Positions 10,601-19,039 of a stretch of 64,000 bases of DNA are shown here, in pieces. The notes beneath the pieces were generated by a model. That model was not told the origin of the DNA, did no database searches, and saw only the letters and a program-made list of their open reading frames with translations. The stretch comes from Aurantibacter_A sp039941195 (GTDB lineage: Bacteria; Bacteroidota; Bacteroidia; Flavobacteriales; Flavobacteriaceae). Both the position numbers and the translations under genes were made by a program. The stretch is taken from NCBI RefSeq assembly GCF_039941195.1, contig NZ_JBDVFA010000007.1, positions 42,976 through 106,975 on the forward strand, written 5' to 3'. Position 1 is the stretch's first letter. Every line of letters starts with the position of its first letter.

Positions 10601-11356
10601 GTTTTTAATATTGATGTTGAGGGGCAGGAACAAATAGACAATTATGACATTGTAGTGGCTGCTGGAGGCAGTGCCACAGCAGTTGTTGAGAATTTTACTG
10701 CTATAAATGTAACAGATGGCAATTTGACCATTACGCTTACAGCTGTGACTGATTCACCTAAAATATCTGGAATTGAAGTATTGGAGACGAGACCGCCAAG
10801 TGTTAATGCTGGTGAAGATATAAGTATTGAGCTTCCAATTAATAATGCAACTTTAACTGGTACAGCTATTGATCCAGATGGAGGAGAGGTAACATATCTT
10901 TGGACACAAGAAGATGGACCAAGTTCTGCATCTATTGTTGGTGAAACTACTTTGGAATTAGCAATATCAGAATTAATAGAAGGAGATTACATTTTTAGAT
11001 TAACAGTTATTGATGATGAAAATGAAACTTCATTTGATGAAATTACAGTTAGTGTATATCCTGAAGGAGGAATACCTGATTCTGATGAAATGAAAGTTAT
11101 TTTAACTGAAAACCCTGCTAAAGACGGATTGGCTAAAATAAGTGTACTGAATGCACCTGAAGATATGGAGGTTCTCAATATATATTTACACGATGTAGGA
11201 GGGAGATATATTGAGGGTTATATTGCGGATGATGTTCTTTCGACTGATGGAACTTACAATATTCCTATTGAAACATTAAGAGATGGGCTATATTTTATTG
11301 GCGTAGGTATGAATCAAGGTAAACCGCGATTAATAAAATTACTGGTAGACAATTAA
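4688..11356 (+). CDS. giant secreted multidomain lectin-like protein with GSDH-type propeller and T9SS C-terminal domain
   Basis: I chose the ATG at 4688 (2,222 aa; another ATG lies at 4712) because a signal peptide follows (LIKTILLVLIFASSGVLKAQ). A longer frame from a TTG at 4541 would run through the hairpin leader. Approximate modules: glucose/sorbosone-dehydrogenase-like propeller 45-475; PKD 477-563; CBM6-like 672-801; Ig-like 806-900; malectin 901-1051; Ig-like 1056-1146; VCBS/FG-GAP repeats with many DxDGDG loops 1150-1528; then PKD/REJ-like and malectin modules alternating from 1531 to 2126. The last 90 residues look like a type A T9SS sorting domain (ENPAKDG, then a terminal RLIKLLVDN). 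T9SS cargo is exported across the outer membrane and usually anchored. The mix of malectin and CBM6 modules suggests carbohydrate binding, perhaps of the polysaccharide exported by the genes upstream. Catalysis by the propeller is uncertain. Confidence 0.85.
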   Translation: MEKFYSCYMRTFNFISLRKNQQFNLIKTILLVLIFASSGVLKAQLPTDFQKIDLVTNLVNATSFKFAPDGRIFIADRFGELIIYNPTTQTTSSAGTIPVFHDYEEGFLAFAFDPNYANNEVIYVLYSRLGESKNRLSQFTMNGNTLDLNSEIKLLDYDTQRVDLQTFHAGADMDWDSQGNLYIAIGDNTNHSNYGAMDESDSANSAEKSSSNTNDYRGKILRIKPLANGTYTIPSGNLFPVGTANTLPEIYVMGARNPYRIFVDKDNTDWLLWGEVGPDAQAASSLGPFGYDEINLTKSAGNYGWPYFTGNNEAHDVTYRIPGPESSTPFYNVASAPENISSLNTGLTTLPAAQPALITSTENYKCYMSGPRYYYTAGLPDLQRLPVEYDGIYLYYDFNRSTVNAVDFDNQGNIVSNTPFASNVFRETSEDGFLDMKIGPDDHLYVLIYGKGCCDTFGNGSGKLMRYDYTGISTNRLPDVVVNVDTNNGSLPLTVNFSSAGTSDPDGDSPLSYEWDFQSDGTPDSIAENPSFTYTTAGTFNAQLKVDDGNGGIGVANVTIYAGNNIADITYNSPIDGGLFEWGDDVTIEVTATDVEDGVIDCSDIVLTPSLGHGTHNHDLATRNGCTQTFTIEDDDSHDPEGGMHIWSILLSSYEDQGGLSSFKRIDLHPKRKEAEFFDTESGTEVVTNTDNLEGGNSSLRVDDNAYFSFTGRNLQGIDAVKYKVASTVAGGTIELRLGSSTGTLVSTTNVPNTGSLDTWASVETPITNPGGKNDLFFVFNGANGAQDIFDINYVEFLGAGVSIDNSPPYVYTVESIGSTQVEVSFSEYITEATAEQISNYSIDNGIAVSAAELQSDNSTVILTVSQLQADTTYNLTVSNVQNLAGLPMVTESVQFAIINAVRINVGGEQITYGTDAYSADQYFMSGSLYDTTSPIAGTTSDEIYQTERFGNFSYEIPIPVAGEYDIRLHFAELYFGAGSQGGGEGSRVFNVTIEGNPVLTNFDISSEVSALTALQKEFDDINITDGFASIQFSSVTQSPKLSAIEILAPDAFAVAPDIMITSPGNNWDVNQPFDVAFLVENWTIQVGDTHMHYFVDGDMISMHYSHEPITFDDLSLGSHTIRLELYNADHSPTGIFDEVTVNVTDQLSCNETEFPSSWEVHELDENPYTAVYTFAANDLDGDGLKDIVTGGWWYKNPGSASGNWQKSDIGGNFGNVAHVYDFDGDGFMDLLGTTVGVSPDNEYESIQLVWAKNDGTGNFTIYNNIPAGDSTYYEPFLAGIAGGDFGTGTSYQMAINWNGAESTGSPVQLLTPSTDPTTGNWTLVDISNDSSGEDIQPGDIDGDGDLDLFQGINWLENDGSGNFTTHATGITYDTTVDRGQLADFDRDGDLDAIVGQLGVGGSGTNKYEFAWFAAPADPTQPWVRNVLATDIQGSLSVFAIDFDFDGDKDVVVGEWLGNRRLIAFENDLCNTGTWVTQVIDDGALDLEHHDGARVVDIDNDGDLDVISNGWLNHLIPRIYENTTPLPIDGDPIVEAGGNQTVLPSSTSITLTGTASDPDGGTIATTQWTQVSGPNTATLSGDTTLELIVTDFVLGEYVFRLTATDDEGDTGFDEVTISVSNDSPSIRINSGGPAFTFNDLDWSEDQYNLGGGDDSNPIAIANTTNDELYQTERYHTSGTLVYEIPVTAGNYDVNLHFAEIYYGVAGAGSSGGVGSRVFNIDVEGQEQIANYDIIEQAGGSATAVIESLSGIVVNDGSLTITLTSVVENPKISGIEVLIEGANSDLPVADAGEDKTITIPSDSVELDGSGTDPDGGTISEYLWTQVSGPNTATLDGVNTDDLSASGLAEGEYVFRLTVTDDDGQTGTDEVSVFVLGEPETFRINSGGPELDFDGVIWDADQHFVGGNEFTNAIEIANTENDALYQTERFRSGNQPLIYEIPVTNGNHNVNLHFAEIYYGVSSGGAAGGAGSRVFNIDVEGQEQIDNYDIVVAAGGSATAVVENFTAINVTDGNLTITLTAVTDSPKISGIEVLETRPPSVNAGEDISIELPINNATLTGTAIDPDGGEVTYLWTQEDGPSSASIVGETTLELAISELIEGDYIFRLTVIDDENETSFDEITVSVYPEGGIPDSDEMKVILTENPAKDGLAKISVLNAPEDMEVLNIYLHDVGGRYIEGYIADDVLSTDGTYNIPIETLRDGLYFIGVGMNQGKPRLIKLLVDN

Positions 11357-11378
11357 TCAAATAAAGTATTAATACTTT

Positions 11379-11408
11379 AAAAAGCTCTGAATCTTTTCAG
11401 AGCTTTTT
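11379..11408 (+). terminator. strong rho-independent terminator after the first giant gene
   Basis: A perfect 13-bp stem, AAAAAGCTCTGAA / TTCAGAGCTTTTT, with a TCTT loop lies 22 bp after the stop codon. The T-rich 3' arm serves as the U-tract. The second giant gene is therefore probably transcribed from its own promoter. Confidence 0.9.
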
Positions 11409-11455
11409 GCTTTATTATATAATAGTATTACAACGAAATTCATTGTAATTAATCG

Positions 11456-11574
11456 TAAATTCCAAGGTAAATTGTTTTCTGCACAGAAAACCTCTTATTT
11501 TTATAGTAACTCCCCTCATTACGTTTATTGACATCACTAAAGGAACTCCTTGTTTTTGGAGCACATACTTTAGT
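11456..11574 (+). promoter_or_regulatory. leader of the second giant gene: shared box plus inverted repeats
   Basis: It begins with TAAATTCCAAGGTAAATT (11456-11472/3), matching the box ahead of the first giant gene apart from one base gap and one change. Directly after is a perfect palindrome GTTTTCTG CA CAGAAAAC (11474-11491). Further on is a nested inverted repeat: ACTAAAG (11536-11542) pairs with CTTTAGT (11568-11574), and CTCC pairs with GGAG inside. No TAnnTTTG element was recognised. The gene starts at 11643. These are probable binding sites or RNA structures; the assignment is inferred. Confidence 0.45.
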
Positions 11575-11642
11575 AATTATTCTATTTGAGTAATTCACGA
11601 TATCATTAAACTGAAAATACTAAGTCTTAATGATTATTATCC

Positions 11643-14600
11643 ATGGGAGAAAATTACAAATCTATCTTAAAGTTTCTTTATCTAGTGGTATTACTTTTAT
11701 GTAGTATTCCAGTTAGCGCTCAATTACCAACCTCATTTCAGCAAGTAGAATTGTTAACTGGTTTGTCCAATACAACAACAATGCGTTTTGCTCCTGATGG
11801 GCGAATATTTATATTAGACAGATATGGTGAAGTACTAATTTACAAACCAAATTCGCAACTATCTGTATCTGCTGGAACAATTCCGGTTTTTCATGAATTT
11901 GAAGATGGACTTTTAGGAATTGCCTTTGATCCAAATTTCAATTCAAATAGTTATATCTATTTACATTACTCTGTAATGTCAGTATCAAAAAATAGAGTTT
12001 CAAGATTTACTATGAATGGAGATCAAATTGATATCAATTCAGAAATTACCCTTTTGGAATGGGATACGCAACGAACAATCAGTTTTCATTCCGGGGGGGA
12101 CATGCAATTTGATTCTCAAGGAAATCTTTACATTGCCACTGGTGATAATACTGACCATGGCAATTACGCAGCCCTTCATGAATCTGATTTAACTAAAAGT
12201 GCTGAAAAAAGTTCTTCTAACACCAATGATTTAAGAGGAAAAATTTTAAGGATTAAACCATTGGCCAATGGCAGCTATACTATTCCAAATGGTAATCTTT
12301 TTCCTGTAGGTACAGCAAATACTAGACCTGAAATTTATGTGATGGGTGTTAGAAATGCATATCGAATATTTGTTGACAATAGTAATACTGACTGGTTGTT
12401 TTGGGGAGAAGTAGGACCTGATGCAAATGTTCAATCTTCTCTAGGTCCAGAAGGTTTGGATGAAATGAATTTGGTTAAATCCGCAGGAAATTTTGGTTGG
12501 CCTTATTTTTCTGGTGCTGATAACGATCCATATTTGATGTCTTATGCAAATCCAACTTATTATAATAATCCAGCAGCTCCACAAAATAATTCAACTTGGA
12601 ATACAGGTCTTGTCAATTTGCCTCCTGCGCAACCCGCATGGATAGAGTTTTTTCATAAAAGTTATTTTGCAGGAACGCGATATTACCATGATGGCACACT
12701 TTCAGACCAACAAAGACTACCTGTAGAATTTAATGAAGCATTTTTTTACTATGATTTTAATACGAGTAAGATTTGGGTTATAAAAATGGATGTTAATGGG
12801 GCCATCATAAGTAATGAACAGTTAGCACCAACAGTATTTCCAAGCTCATCTAACGGATTTATAGATATGGAAATTGGTCCTGATGGACATATGTATTTAC
12901 TTGCTTATGGAACTGGTTGTTGTCCGTCGAATGTTGGTACAGGTAAACTTATACGTGTAGATTATACAGGTGTAGTTTCAAATACACCTCCAATAGTCAC
13001 AATTGATAGTGATGTTACCAGTGGATCATTGCCATTAACGGTTAATTTTTCGAGTGTAGGAACTTATGACCAAGACGGAGATTCGTCTTTAATATATTCA
13101 TGGGATTTTCAATCAGATGGTACGGTTGATACTACAAGTGAAAATCCAAGTTTCACTTTTACCTCGGCAGGAACATATATAACACAATTAAAAGTAAACG
13201 ATGGAAATGGAGGAGTTGGTGTTCAAAATATCAGTATTCATGCCGGCAATAATTCAGCTACATTTAGTTTCAATTCTCCAGTGGATGGAGGGTTTATGAA
13301 TTGGGATGATAATGTTATTTTAGATTTGAATGTAACTGATATTGAAGACGGAAGTACTTCCAATGGAATTGATTGCAATACTATAAATGTAATACCATCT
13401 TTAGGGCATTTAAATCATTTTCATGATGGGGCAACAATGAATACTTGTGTGGAGGTTTTGTCACTAGATCCCGGAGCGCATGATATAGATGGAGAAATGG
13501 ATATATTTTATGTGTTGAATGCTAATTACACTGATCAAGGTGGATTAACTGCATTTGATCAAATAATATTACATCCTAAACGGAAGGAAGCTGAATTTTA
13601 TACAATTAGTACAGGAGTTGATAAAATCGCTAATACAGACCTTGCTGGTGGTGGAAGTGAAGCTATACGTGTGGATAATGATGATTTTATATCTTTTGAA
13701 GGAAGAAACCTTCTAAATATAAATTCAGTTAAATATAGGGTCGCTTCAACTCTTCAAGGTGGAACTATTGAATTCAGAATTGATAGTCCAACAGGTCAAC
13801 TTTTAGCAACAACCAATATTCCTGATACTGGAAGTAATAGTACCTGGCTAGATATAGTGTCAACCTTTACGGACCCTGGAGGCAAACACGATTTGTATTT
13901 TGTTTTTAAGAGTTCTTCGGGGCAACAAGATATTTTTGACCTTAATTATATTGAGTTTATAGGCACTGGTGTTTCAACTGATAATTCGCCACCAGAAGTA
14001 AACGAATTAACGTCTATCAATAGCACTTCAACCAGTATTAAATTCTCGGAATATGTAAGTGAATCAACAGCAGAGCAAACCGCAAATTACAGTATAAATA
14101 ATAGTATATCAGTATCTTCAGCAGATTTGCTGCCAGACAATAGAACAGTTGTTTTAACGCATTCCATAATTAATACAGATGCAAGTTATGAAGTAAGTAT
14201 TAGTAATGTAAAAAACTTGGCAGGGCTTTCAGTGGTACAAAATAGTTATCAGCTATCAGTATTTACTCCTATAAGAATTAATGTTGGTGGTGGTGAAGTA
14301 ACAGCAAACAGTACAACTTACGCAGCAGATTCATATACTACTGGGGGCAGCTTATATAATAGGAGTATAGCTATTGGAAATACAAGTGATGACCTACTAT
14401 ATCAAACAGAACGATATGGTAATTTTACCTATGAAATTCCTATTCCAATTGCGGGTGAATATGATATTCGTTTGCATTTCGCAGAATTATATTTCGGAGT
14501 TGGTAATACAGCAGGTGGTGAAGGATCAAGAATATTTAATGTGAGCATAGAAGGTAATCCGGTTTTAATTGATTTCGATATTTCAACTGAGGTTGCTCCG

Positions 14601-17600
14601 GCAACAGCTTTAATTAAAGATTTTGATAATGTTTCGGTAACAGATGGTTTTGCTACAGTACAATTCTCATCAGTAGTTGAAAATCCGAAGGTCTCGGCAA
14701 TTGAGATATTGTCTGTAGATGCATATAATGTAGCACCTACGATAGCTGTTAATTCACCTGTAAATGGAGCAGATGTCAATTTACCTTTTAATGTGTCTTT
14801 TACAACTCAAAATTGGGAAATTCAAGAAGGTAGTACCCACATGCATTATTATATTGATGGCGTTATGGTTGGCCCTCATTATAGCTATAACCCTATAATT
14901 TTTGATGATTTAAGTTTAGGTACACATTCCATACGCTTAGAACTATATGAAGCAGGGCATGTACCTACTGGTATTTACGATGAAGTTTCGGTAAATGTTA
15001 CATCACAAAGTGTCTGTAATTCTGGAATATTTCCAGAAAATTGGCAAGTCCATGAAATTGATAACGAAGAACTTCCATATCGGCATGTATATATTATACC
15101 AAATGAGGATATTGATGGAGATGGTTTAAAAGATATTATTACGGGAGCTTGGTGGTATAAAAATCCTGGTTCTGCATCAGGCGATTGGGTTAAAAAAACA
15201 GTGGGAGCCCCATTGAATAATATTGCGTTTGCACATGATTTTGATGGAGATGGAGATATAGATTTGTTTGGAACTCAAGGTACCTATGAAGGTGTTGATA
15301 TGGCTTGGGCAGAAAATGATGGTTCTGGAAGTTTTACAATTCACACGAACATCCCTTCAGAAAATGTACAAACGACATATTGGGAACCTCTTATATCCGG
15401 AATTGCTGGAGGTATTTTTCAGTCTAATGGACCATATCAGTTGGTGATTACATGGAATGGTGCTGAAAGTGATAATTCGCCAGTACAAGTATTAAGTGTG
15501 CCAACGGATCCCGTTAATATGCCTTGGACACTAACTGATCTTAGTCCAGATTCTCTTGGTGAAGATATTATTAAAGGAGATATTGATAGAGATGGAGATT
15601 TAGATTTGTTTCAGTCGAGTAATTGGTTACGAAATGAAGGGAATGGTACTTTTACAACTATTGAGACGGGAATTTCATATGTCTCAACACCAGATAGAGC
15701 TCAATTAGCTGATTTTGATGGTGATGGGGACTTAGATGCTGTTGTAGGTCAATTAGGTTTAGAATCAGACGATTCCGCTAAAACTGAATTTTCATGGTTT
15801 GAGGCTCCAGCTAATCCCACCCAAAACTGGACCAAACATATATTAGCCACAGATATTAATGGAAGTTTGAGTGTTTTTGCTTCTGATATCGATTTTGACG
15901 GCGATAAAGATATAATTGTTGGTGAATGGAGAGGGGGGCATCGATTAATAGTTTTCCAAAACGATTTATGTAACTCTGGAACGTGGATAAGAAAAACAAT
16001 TGAAGAGAGTGGCAATGAATTTGATCATCATAATGGCGCACAAGTTATAGATATTGATAATGATGGAGATTTAGATATAGTTTCTATAGGGTGGAGCAAT
16101 ATTACTCCTCGAATTTTTGAGAACACTAGTATTATAATGAATAGTGGTCCAATTGTGGATCTAATGGAAGATCAGATCATTACTTCACCAACATCAAGTA
16201 TTTCTTTAATAGGTTCCGGAACTGATCCAGATGGTGGAGCAGTCAGTTTTTTATGGACTCAAGAAAACGGACCAAGTACTGCAACTCTTAGTGGCAATAT
16301 TTCATCAAATCTTGAGGTATCTAATCTAATAGAAGGTAATTATGTATTTCGATTAACTATTACCGATGATGAAGAAGACACAGCATATGCAGAAATCTCT
16401 ATCACTGTTTTACCTGAACCTAATTTGGGCGATTTTATATTACGAATAAACACAGGAGGTTCTGAAGAAACGTATAATGGTAATAATTTCGAGGCTGATA
16501 ATTATTTTGATGAAGGCAAAGTTTTATATCGCCCACAAACAGGATTGGTTCAACCTTTTAGCAGTATGCGGTATGGTCCATCACAACAAATGTCGTACAA
16601 TATTCCATTAACTGATGGAGAATATACTGTAAAGCTTTATTTCTCAGAATTATGGTTTGGTGCAACAGGTGGAGGTTCTGGAGGCGTAGGAAGTAGAGTT
16701 TTTGATGTAAATATGGAAGGTCAAATAGTGGCCGATGATCTTGATGTCTTTGATGAAGTTGGTGCAGATGCCATATTGGAAAAGACATTTATAGTAACAG
16801 TTTCAGATGGTATTCTTGATATCGACTTCTCCTCATTAGAATCGGACGGAGGTACTCGACATCCTATTATCAATGCTATTGAAATTTTTGGTCAATCTAC
16901 TAATAATGCACATCCAACTGTGGATCTTATAGAAGATCAGATCATTACTTTGCCAACATCAAGCATAACTTTAAATGGATCAGGTAGTGATCCAGATGGT
17001 GGTACAGTATCTTTTTTGTGGACACAAATAAGCGGACCAAATACAGCTAATTTGTTAGGTAATTTAACAACAGACCTTACAGTATCGGGACTTATTGAAG
17101 GTGATTACGTATTTCGTTTTACCGTTACGGATGACGAGGAAGATTCATCTTATAAAGAAGTCCACATAACTGTTTTTCCAGAAGTAATAAACACACAACA
17201 ACCTATAATAGATCTTATAGAAGATCAGATTATTACTTTACCAACATCAAGTATTTCTTTAACTGGTTCAGGTAGTGATCCCGATGGCGGTAATGTAACC
17301 TTTTTGTGGACACAACTTAGTGGACCAACAACTGCGGTTTTATCGGGTAGTACATCAACCAATCTTTTGGCAGCAAATCTAGATAAAGGTGAATACGTTT
17401 TTCGTTTAACAGTTACCGATGATGAAGATGATACAGCTTATGATGAAGTAATGGTAACCGTATGGCCAGAACCTTCAACTCCTAATTTTGCATTGCGTAT
17501 AAATACTGGAGGTTCAGAAATAACATATAATGGAAATATTTATCAAGCAGATAATTTTTATAATACAGGAAACACTTTAAATAGGCCGCAAACAGGATTG

Positions 17601-19013
17601 ACACAACCCCTTAGTAGTATTCGTTATAGTCCGTCACAACAATTGTCATATGATATTCCTTTGTCAAATGGCGATTATACTATTAAACTCTATTTTGCAG
17701 AAGTATGGTTTGGTGCAACAGGAGGAGGTTCGGGTGGAGTAGGAAGTAGAGTTTTTGATGTTACTATGGAAGGTCAATTGGTGGAAGATAATCTTGATGT
17801 ATATCGCGAGGTCGGTGCTGATGCTATTTTAGTAAAAAGCCATACTGTAAATGTTACAGATGGAATATTAAACCTCTATTTTTCATCGTTGTCATCTAAC
17901 GGAGGTGTTCGTCATCCTATTATCAATGCAATTGAAATTTTAGGTGATAACTCTAATAACACAAGTCCCATTATGGATCTTGTAGAAGATCAGATCATTA
18001 CTTTGCCGACATCAAGTATAAGTTTAAGCGGCACCGGTAGTGATCCGGATGGCGGACTTGTTTCATTTTTATGGTCGCAAACTAGGGGTCCTTCTATTGC
18101 TAACTTATCAGGCAGTACAACATCAAATCTATCAGCCTCAAATCTTTTAGAAGGCGATTACATATTTCGTTTAACCGTTAGCGATGATGAGTCTGAATCA
18201 GTTTACGATGAAGTTTCAGTGACTGTTTTGGCCGAACCCGTTTCAAATAATTATGCCTTGCGAATAAATACAGGAGGTTCAGAAGTAATTTACAATGGAG
18301 AAGTATTTGTTGCTGATTCGTATTTTGATACAGGTACCACTTTAAATAGGCCGCAAACAGGATTATCACAGCCGCACAGTAGTATTCGTTATAGTAAATC
18401 ACAGCAGATGAGTTATAATATTCCATTGTCAAATGGTTCATATACTGTGAGGTTGCATTTTGCAGAAGTCTGGTTTGGAGCAACTGGAGGAGGCTCAGGT
18501 GGAGTGGGTAGTAGGGTTTTTGATGTGCGATTAGAAGGTGATTTAGCTGAAGATAATCTAGATGTATATGATATTGTTGGTGCAGAGACCATGTTAATAA
18601 AAGCACATCTGGTTACAGTTACTGATGGTGAATTAGATATAGATTTTTCATCTCTAGCAGCTGATGGCGGTGCTCGACATCCTATTGTAAATGCGATTGA
18701 AATAATAGAAATGAACGGAGGATCTGCATTAAAATCTATTAATGAGCAAAATCAAGTTAATGAGATGCTTTTATTCCCAAATCAAGCAAATACAATTGTT
18801 ACGCTCAGTTTTGAAAAACCAATAGAAATTAAACAGATACTCGTTTTTGATATGATTGGTAGACTCGTAAACTCCTATAATGCTTACAATGTTCGAGCAG
18901 GGGACGATTATATTTTAGCTGTTGATAATTACCAACAGGGTGCGTATATAGTTAAAACCGTTGATGTAAAAGGAGCATACTTAGAAAAACGATTAGTAGT
19001 TAAGCACGAATAA
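11643..19013 (+). CDS. giant secreted multidomain lectin-like protein, paralogue of the preceding giant, T9SS C-terminal domain
   Basis: The 2,456-aa protein starts at an ATG followed by a clear signal peptide (FLYLVVLLLCSIPVSAQ). The layout follows its neighbour: sugar-dehydrogenase-like propeller 29-445; PKD 448-533; CBM6-like 643-778; Ig-like 781-875; malectin 877-1030; Ig-like to about 1119; VCBS/FG-GAP repeats 1123-1500. Four PKD/REJ-like modules (near 1503, 1756, 1853 and 2108) then mix with three malectin modules (near 1599, 1949 and 2205). The C-terminal 84 residues form a type A T9SS domain (LLFPNQANT, then GAYIVKTVDVKG and a basic end). The repeated modules carry the almost identical phrase EDQIITLPTSSI, showing recent internal duplication. 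The predicted place is the cell surface or matrix. Its neighbours suggest a role with exopolysaccharide, which is inference. Confidence 0.87.
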   Translation: MGENYKSILKFLYLVVLLLCSIPVSAQLPTSFQQVELLTGLSNTTTMRFAPDGRIFILDRYGEVLIYKPNSQLSVSAGTIPVFHEFEDGLLGIAFDPNFNSNSYIYLHYSVMSVSKNRVSRFTMNGDQIDINSEITLLEWDTQRTISFHSGGDMQFDSQGNLYIATGDNTDHGNYAALHESDLTKSAEKSSSNTNDLRGKILRIKPLANGSYTIPNGNLFPVGTANTRPEIYVMGVRNAYRIFVDNSNTDWLFWGEVGPDANVQSSLGPEGLDEMNLVKSAGNFGWPYFSGADNDPYLMSYANPTYYNNPAAPQNNSTWNTGLVNLPPAQPAWIEFFHKSYFAGTRYYHDGTLSDQQRLPVEFNEAFFYYDFNTSKIWVIKMDVNGAIISNEQLAPTVFPSSSNGFIDMEIGPDGHMYLLAYGTGCCPSNVGTGKLIRVDYTGVVSNTPPIVTIDSDVTSGSLPLTVNFSSVGTYDQDGDSSLIYSWDFQSDGTVDTTSENPSFTFTSAGTYITQLKVNDGNGGVGVQNISIHAGNNSATFSFNSPVDGGFMNWDDNVILDLNVTDIEDGSTSNGIDCNTINVIPSLGHLNHFHDGATMNTCVEVLSLDPGAHDIDGEMDIFYVLNANYTDQGGLTAFDQIILHPKRKEAEFYTISTGVDKIANTDLAGGGSEAIRVDNDDFISFEGRNLLNINSVKYRVASTLQGGTIEFRIDSPTGQLLATTNIPDTGSNSTWLDIVSTFTDPGGKHDLYFVFKSSSGQQDIFDLNYIEFIGTGVSTDNSPPEVNELTSINSTSTSIKFSEYVSESTAEQTANYSINNSISVSSADLLPDNRTVVLTHSIINTDASYEVSISNVKNLAGLSVVQNSYQLSVFTPIRINVGGGEVTANSTTYAADSYTTGGSLYNRSIAIGNTSDDLLYQTERYGNFTYEIPIPIAGEYDIRLHFAELYFGVGNTAGGEGSRIFNVSIEGNPVLIDFDISTEVAPATALIKDFDNVSVTDGFATVQFSSVVENPKVSAIEILSVDAYNVAPTIAVNSPVNGADVNLPFNVSFTTQNWEIQEGSTHMHYYIDGVMVGPHYSYNPIIFDDLSLGTHSIRLELYEAGHVPTGIYDEVSVNVTSQSVCNSGIFPENWQVHEIDNEELPYRHVYIIPNEDIDGDGLKDIITGAWWYKNPGSASGDWVKKTVGAPLNNIAFAHDFDGDGDIDLFGTQGTYEGVDMAWAENDGSGSFTIHTNIPSENVQTTYWEPLISGIAGGIFQSNGPYQLVITWNGAESDNSPVQVLSVPTDPVNMPWTLTDLSPDSLGEDIIKGDIDRDGDLDLFQSSNWLRNEGNGTFTTIETGISYVSTPDRAQLADFDGDGDLDAVVGQLGLESDDSAKTEFSWFEAPANPTQNWTKHILATDINGSLSVFASDIDFDGDKDIIVGEWRGGHRLIVFQNDLCNSGTWIRKTIEESGNEFDHHNGAQVIDIDNDGDLDIVSIGWSNITPRIFENTSIIMNSGPIVDLMEDQIITSPTSSISLIGSGTDPDGGAVSFLWTQENGPSTATLSGNISSNLEVSNLIEGNYVFRLTITDDEEDTAYAEISITVLPEPNLGDFILRINTGGSEETYNGNNFEADNYFDEGKVLYRPQTGLVQPFSSMRYGPSQQMSYNIPLTDGEYTVKLYFSELWFGATGGGSGGVGSRVFDVNMEGQIVADDLDVFDEVGADAILEKTFIVTVSDGILDIDFSSLESDGGTRHPIINAIEIFGQSTNNAHPTVDLIEDQIITLPTSSITLNGSGSDPDGGTVSFLWTQISGPNTANLLGNLTTDLTVSGLIEGDYVFRFTVTDDEEDSSYKEVHITVFPEVINTQQPIIDLIEDQIITLPTSSISLTGSGSDPDGGNVTFLWTQLSGPTTAVLSGSTSTNLLAANLDKGEYVFRLTVTDDEDDTAYDEVMVTVWPEPSTPNFALRINTGGSEITYNGNIYQADNFYNTGNTLNRPQTGLTQPLSSIRYSPSQQLSYDIPLSNGDYTIKLYFAEVWFGATGGGSGGVGSRVFDVTMEGQLVEDNLDVYREVGADAILVKSHTVNVTDGILNLYFSSLSSNGGVRHPIINAIEILGDNSNNTSPIMDLVEDQIITLPTSSISLSGTGSDPDGGLVSFLWSQTRGPSIANLSGSTTSNLSASNLLEGDYIFRLTVSDDESESVYDEVSVTVLAEPVSNNYALRINTGGSEVIYNGEVFVADSYFDTGTTLNRPQTGLSQPHSSIRYSKSQQMSYNIPLSNGSYTVRLHFAEVWFGATGGGSGGVGSRVFDVRLEGDLAEDNLDVYDIVGAETMLIKAHLVTVTDGELDIDFSSLAADGGARHPIVNAIEIIEMNGGSALKSINEQNQVNEMLLFPNQANTIVTLSFEKPIEIKQILVFDMIGRLVNSYNAYNVRAGDDYILAVDNYQQGAYIVKTVDVKGAYLEKRLVVKHE
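16150..18712 (+). repeat. internal tandem PKD/malectin repeats in the second giant gene
   Basis: Four copies of a PKD/REJ-like unit begin near 16150, 16910, 17205 and 17965, each containing a nearly identical GAAGATCAGATCATTACT-type stretch. Three malectin units begin near 16438, 17488 and 18256 and share LRINTGGSE, RPQTGL, FGATGGGSGGVGSRVFDV and RHPI(I/V)NAIEI. The second and third PKD copies stand next to each other without a malectin unit between. The similarity at base level points to recent duplication or ongoing recombination. Confidence 0.85.
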
Positions 19014-19039
19014 ACAAATATTAAAAATGAATATGCTGT

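Noticed and set aside
18178..18606. 142-aa minus-strand frame inside the second giant gene
   Set aside because: Leu/His/Tyr-rich shadow of the repetitive malectin coding strand, without start signal or family.
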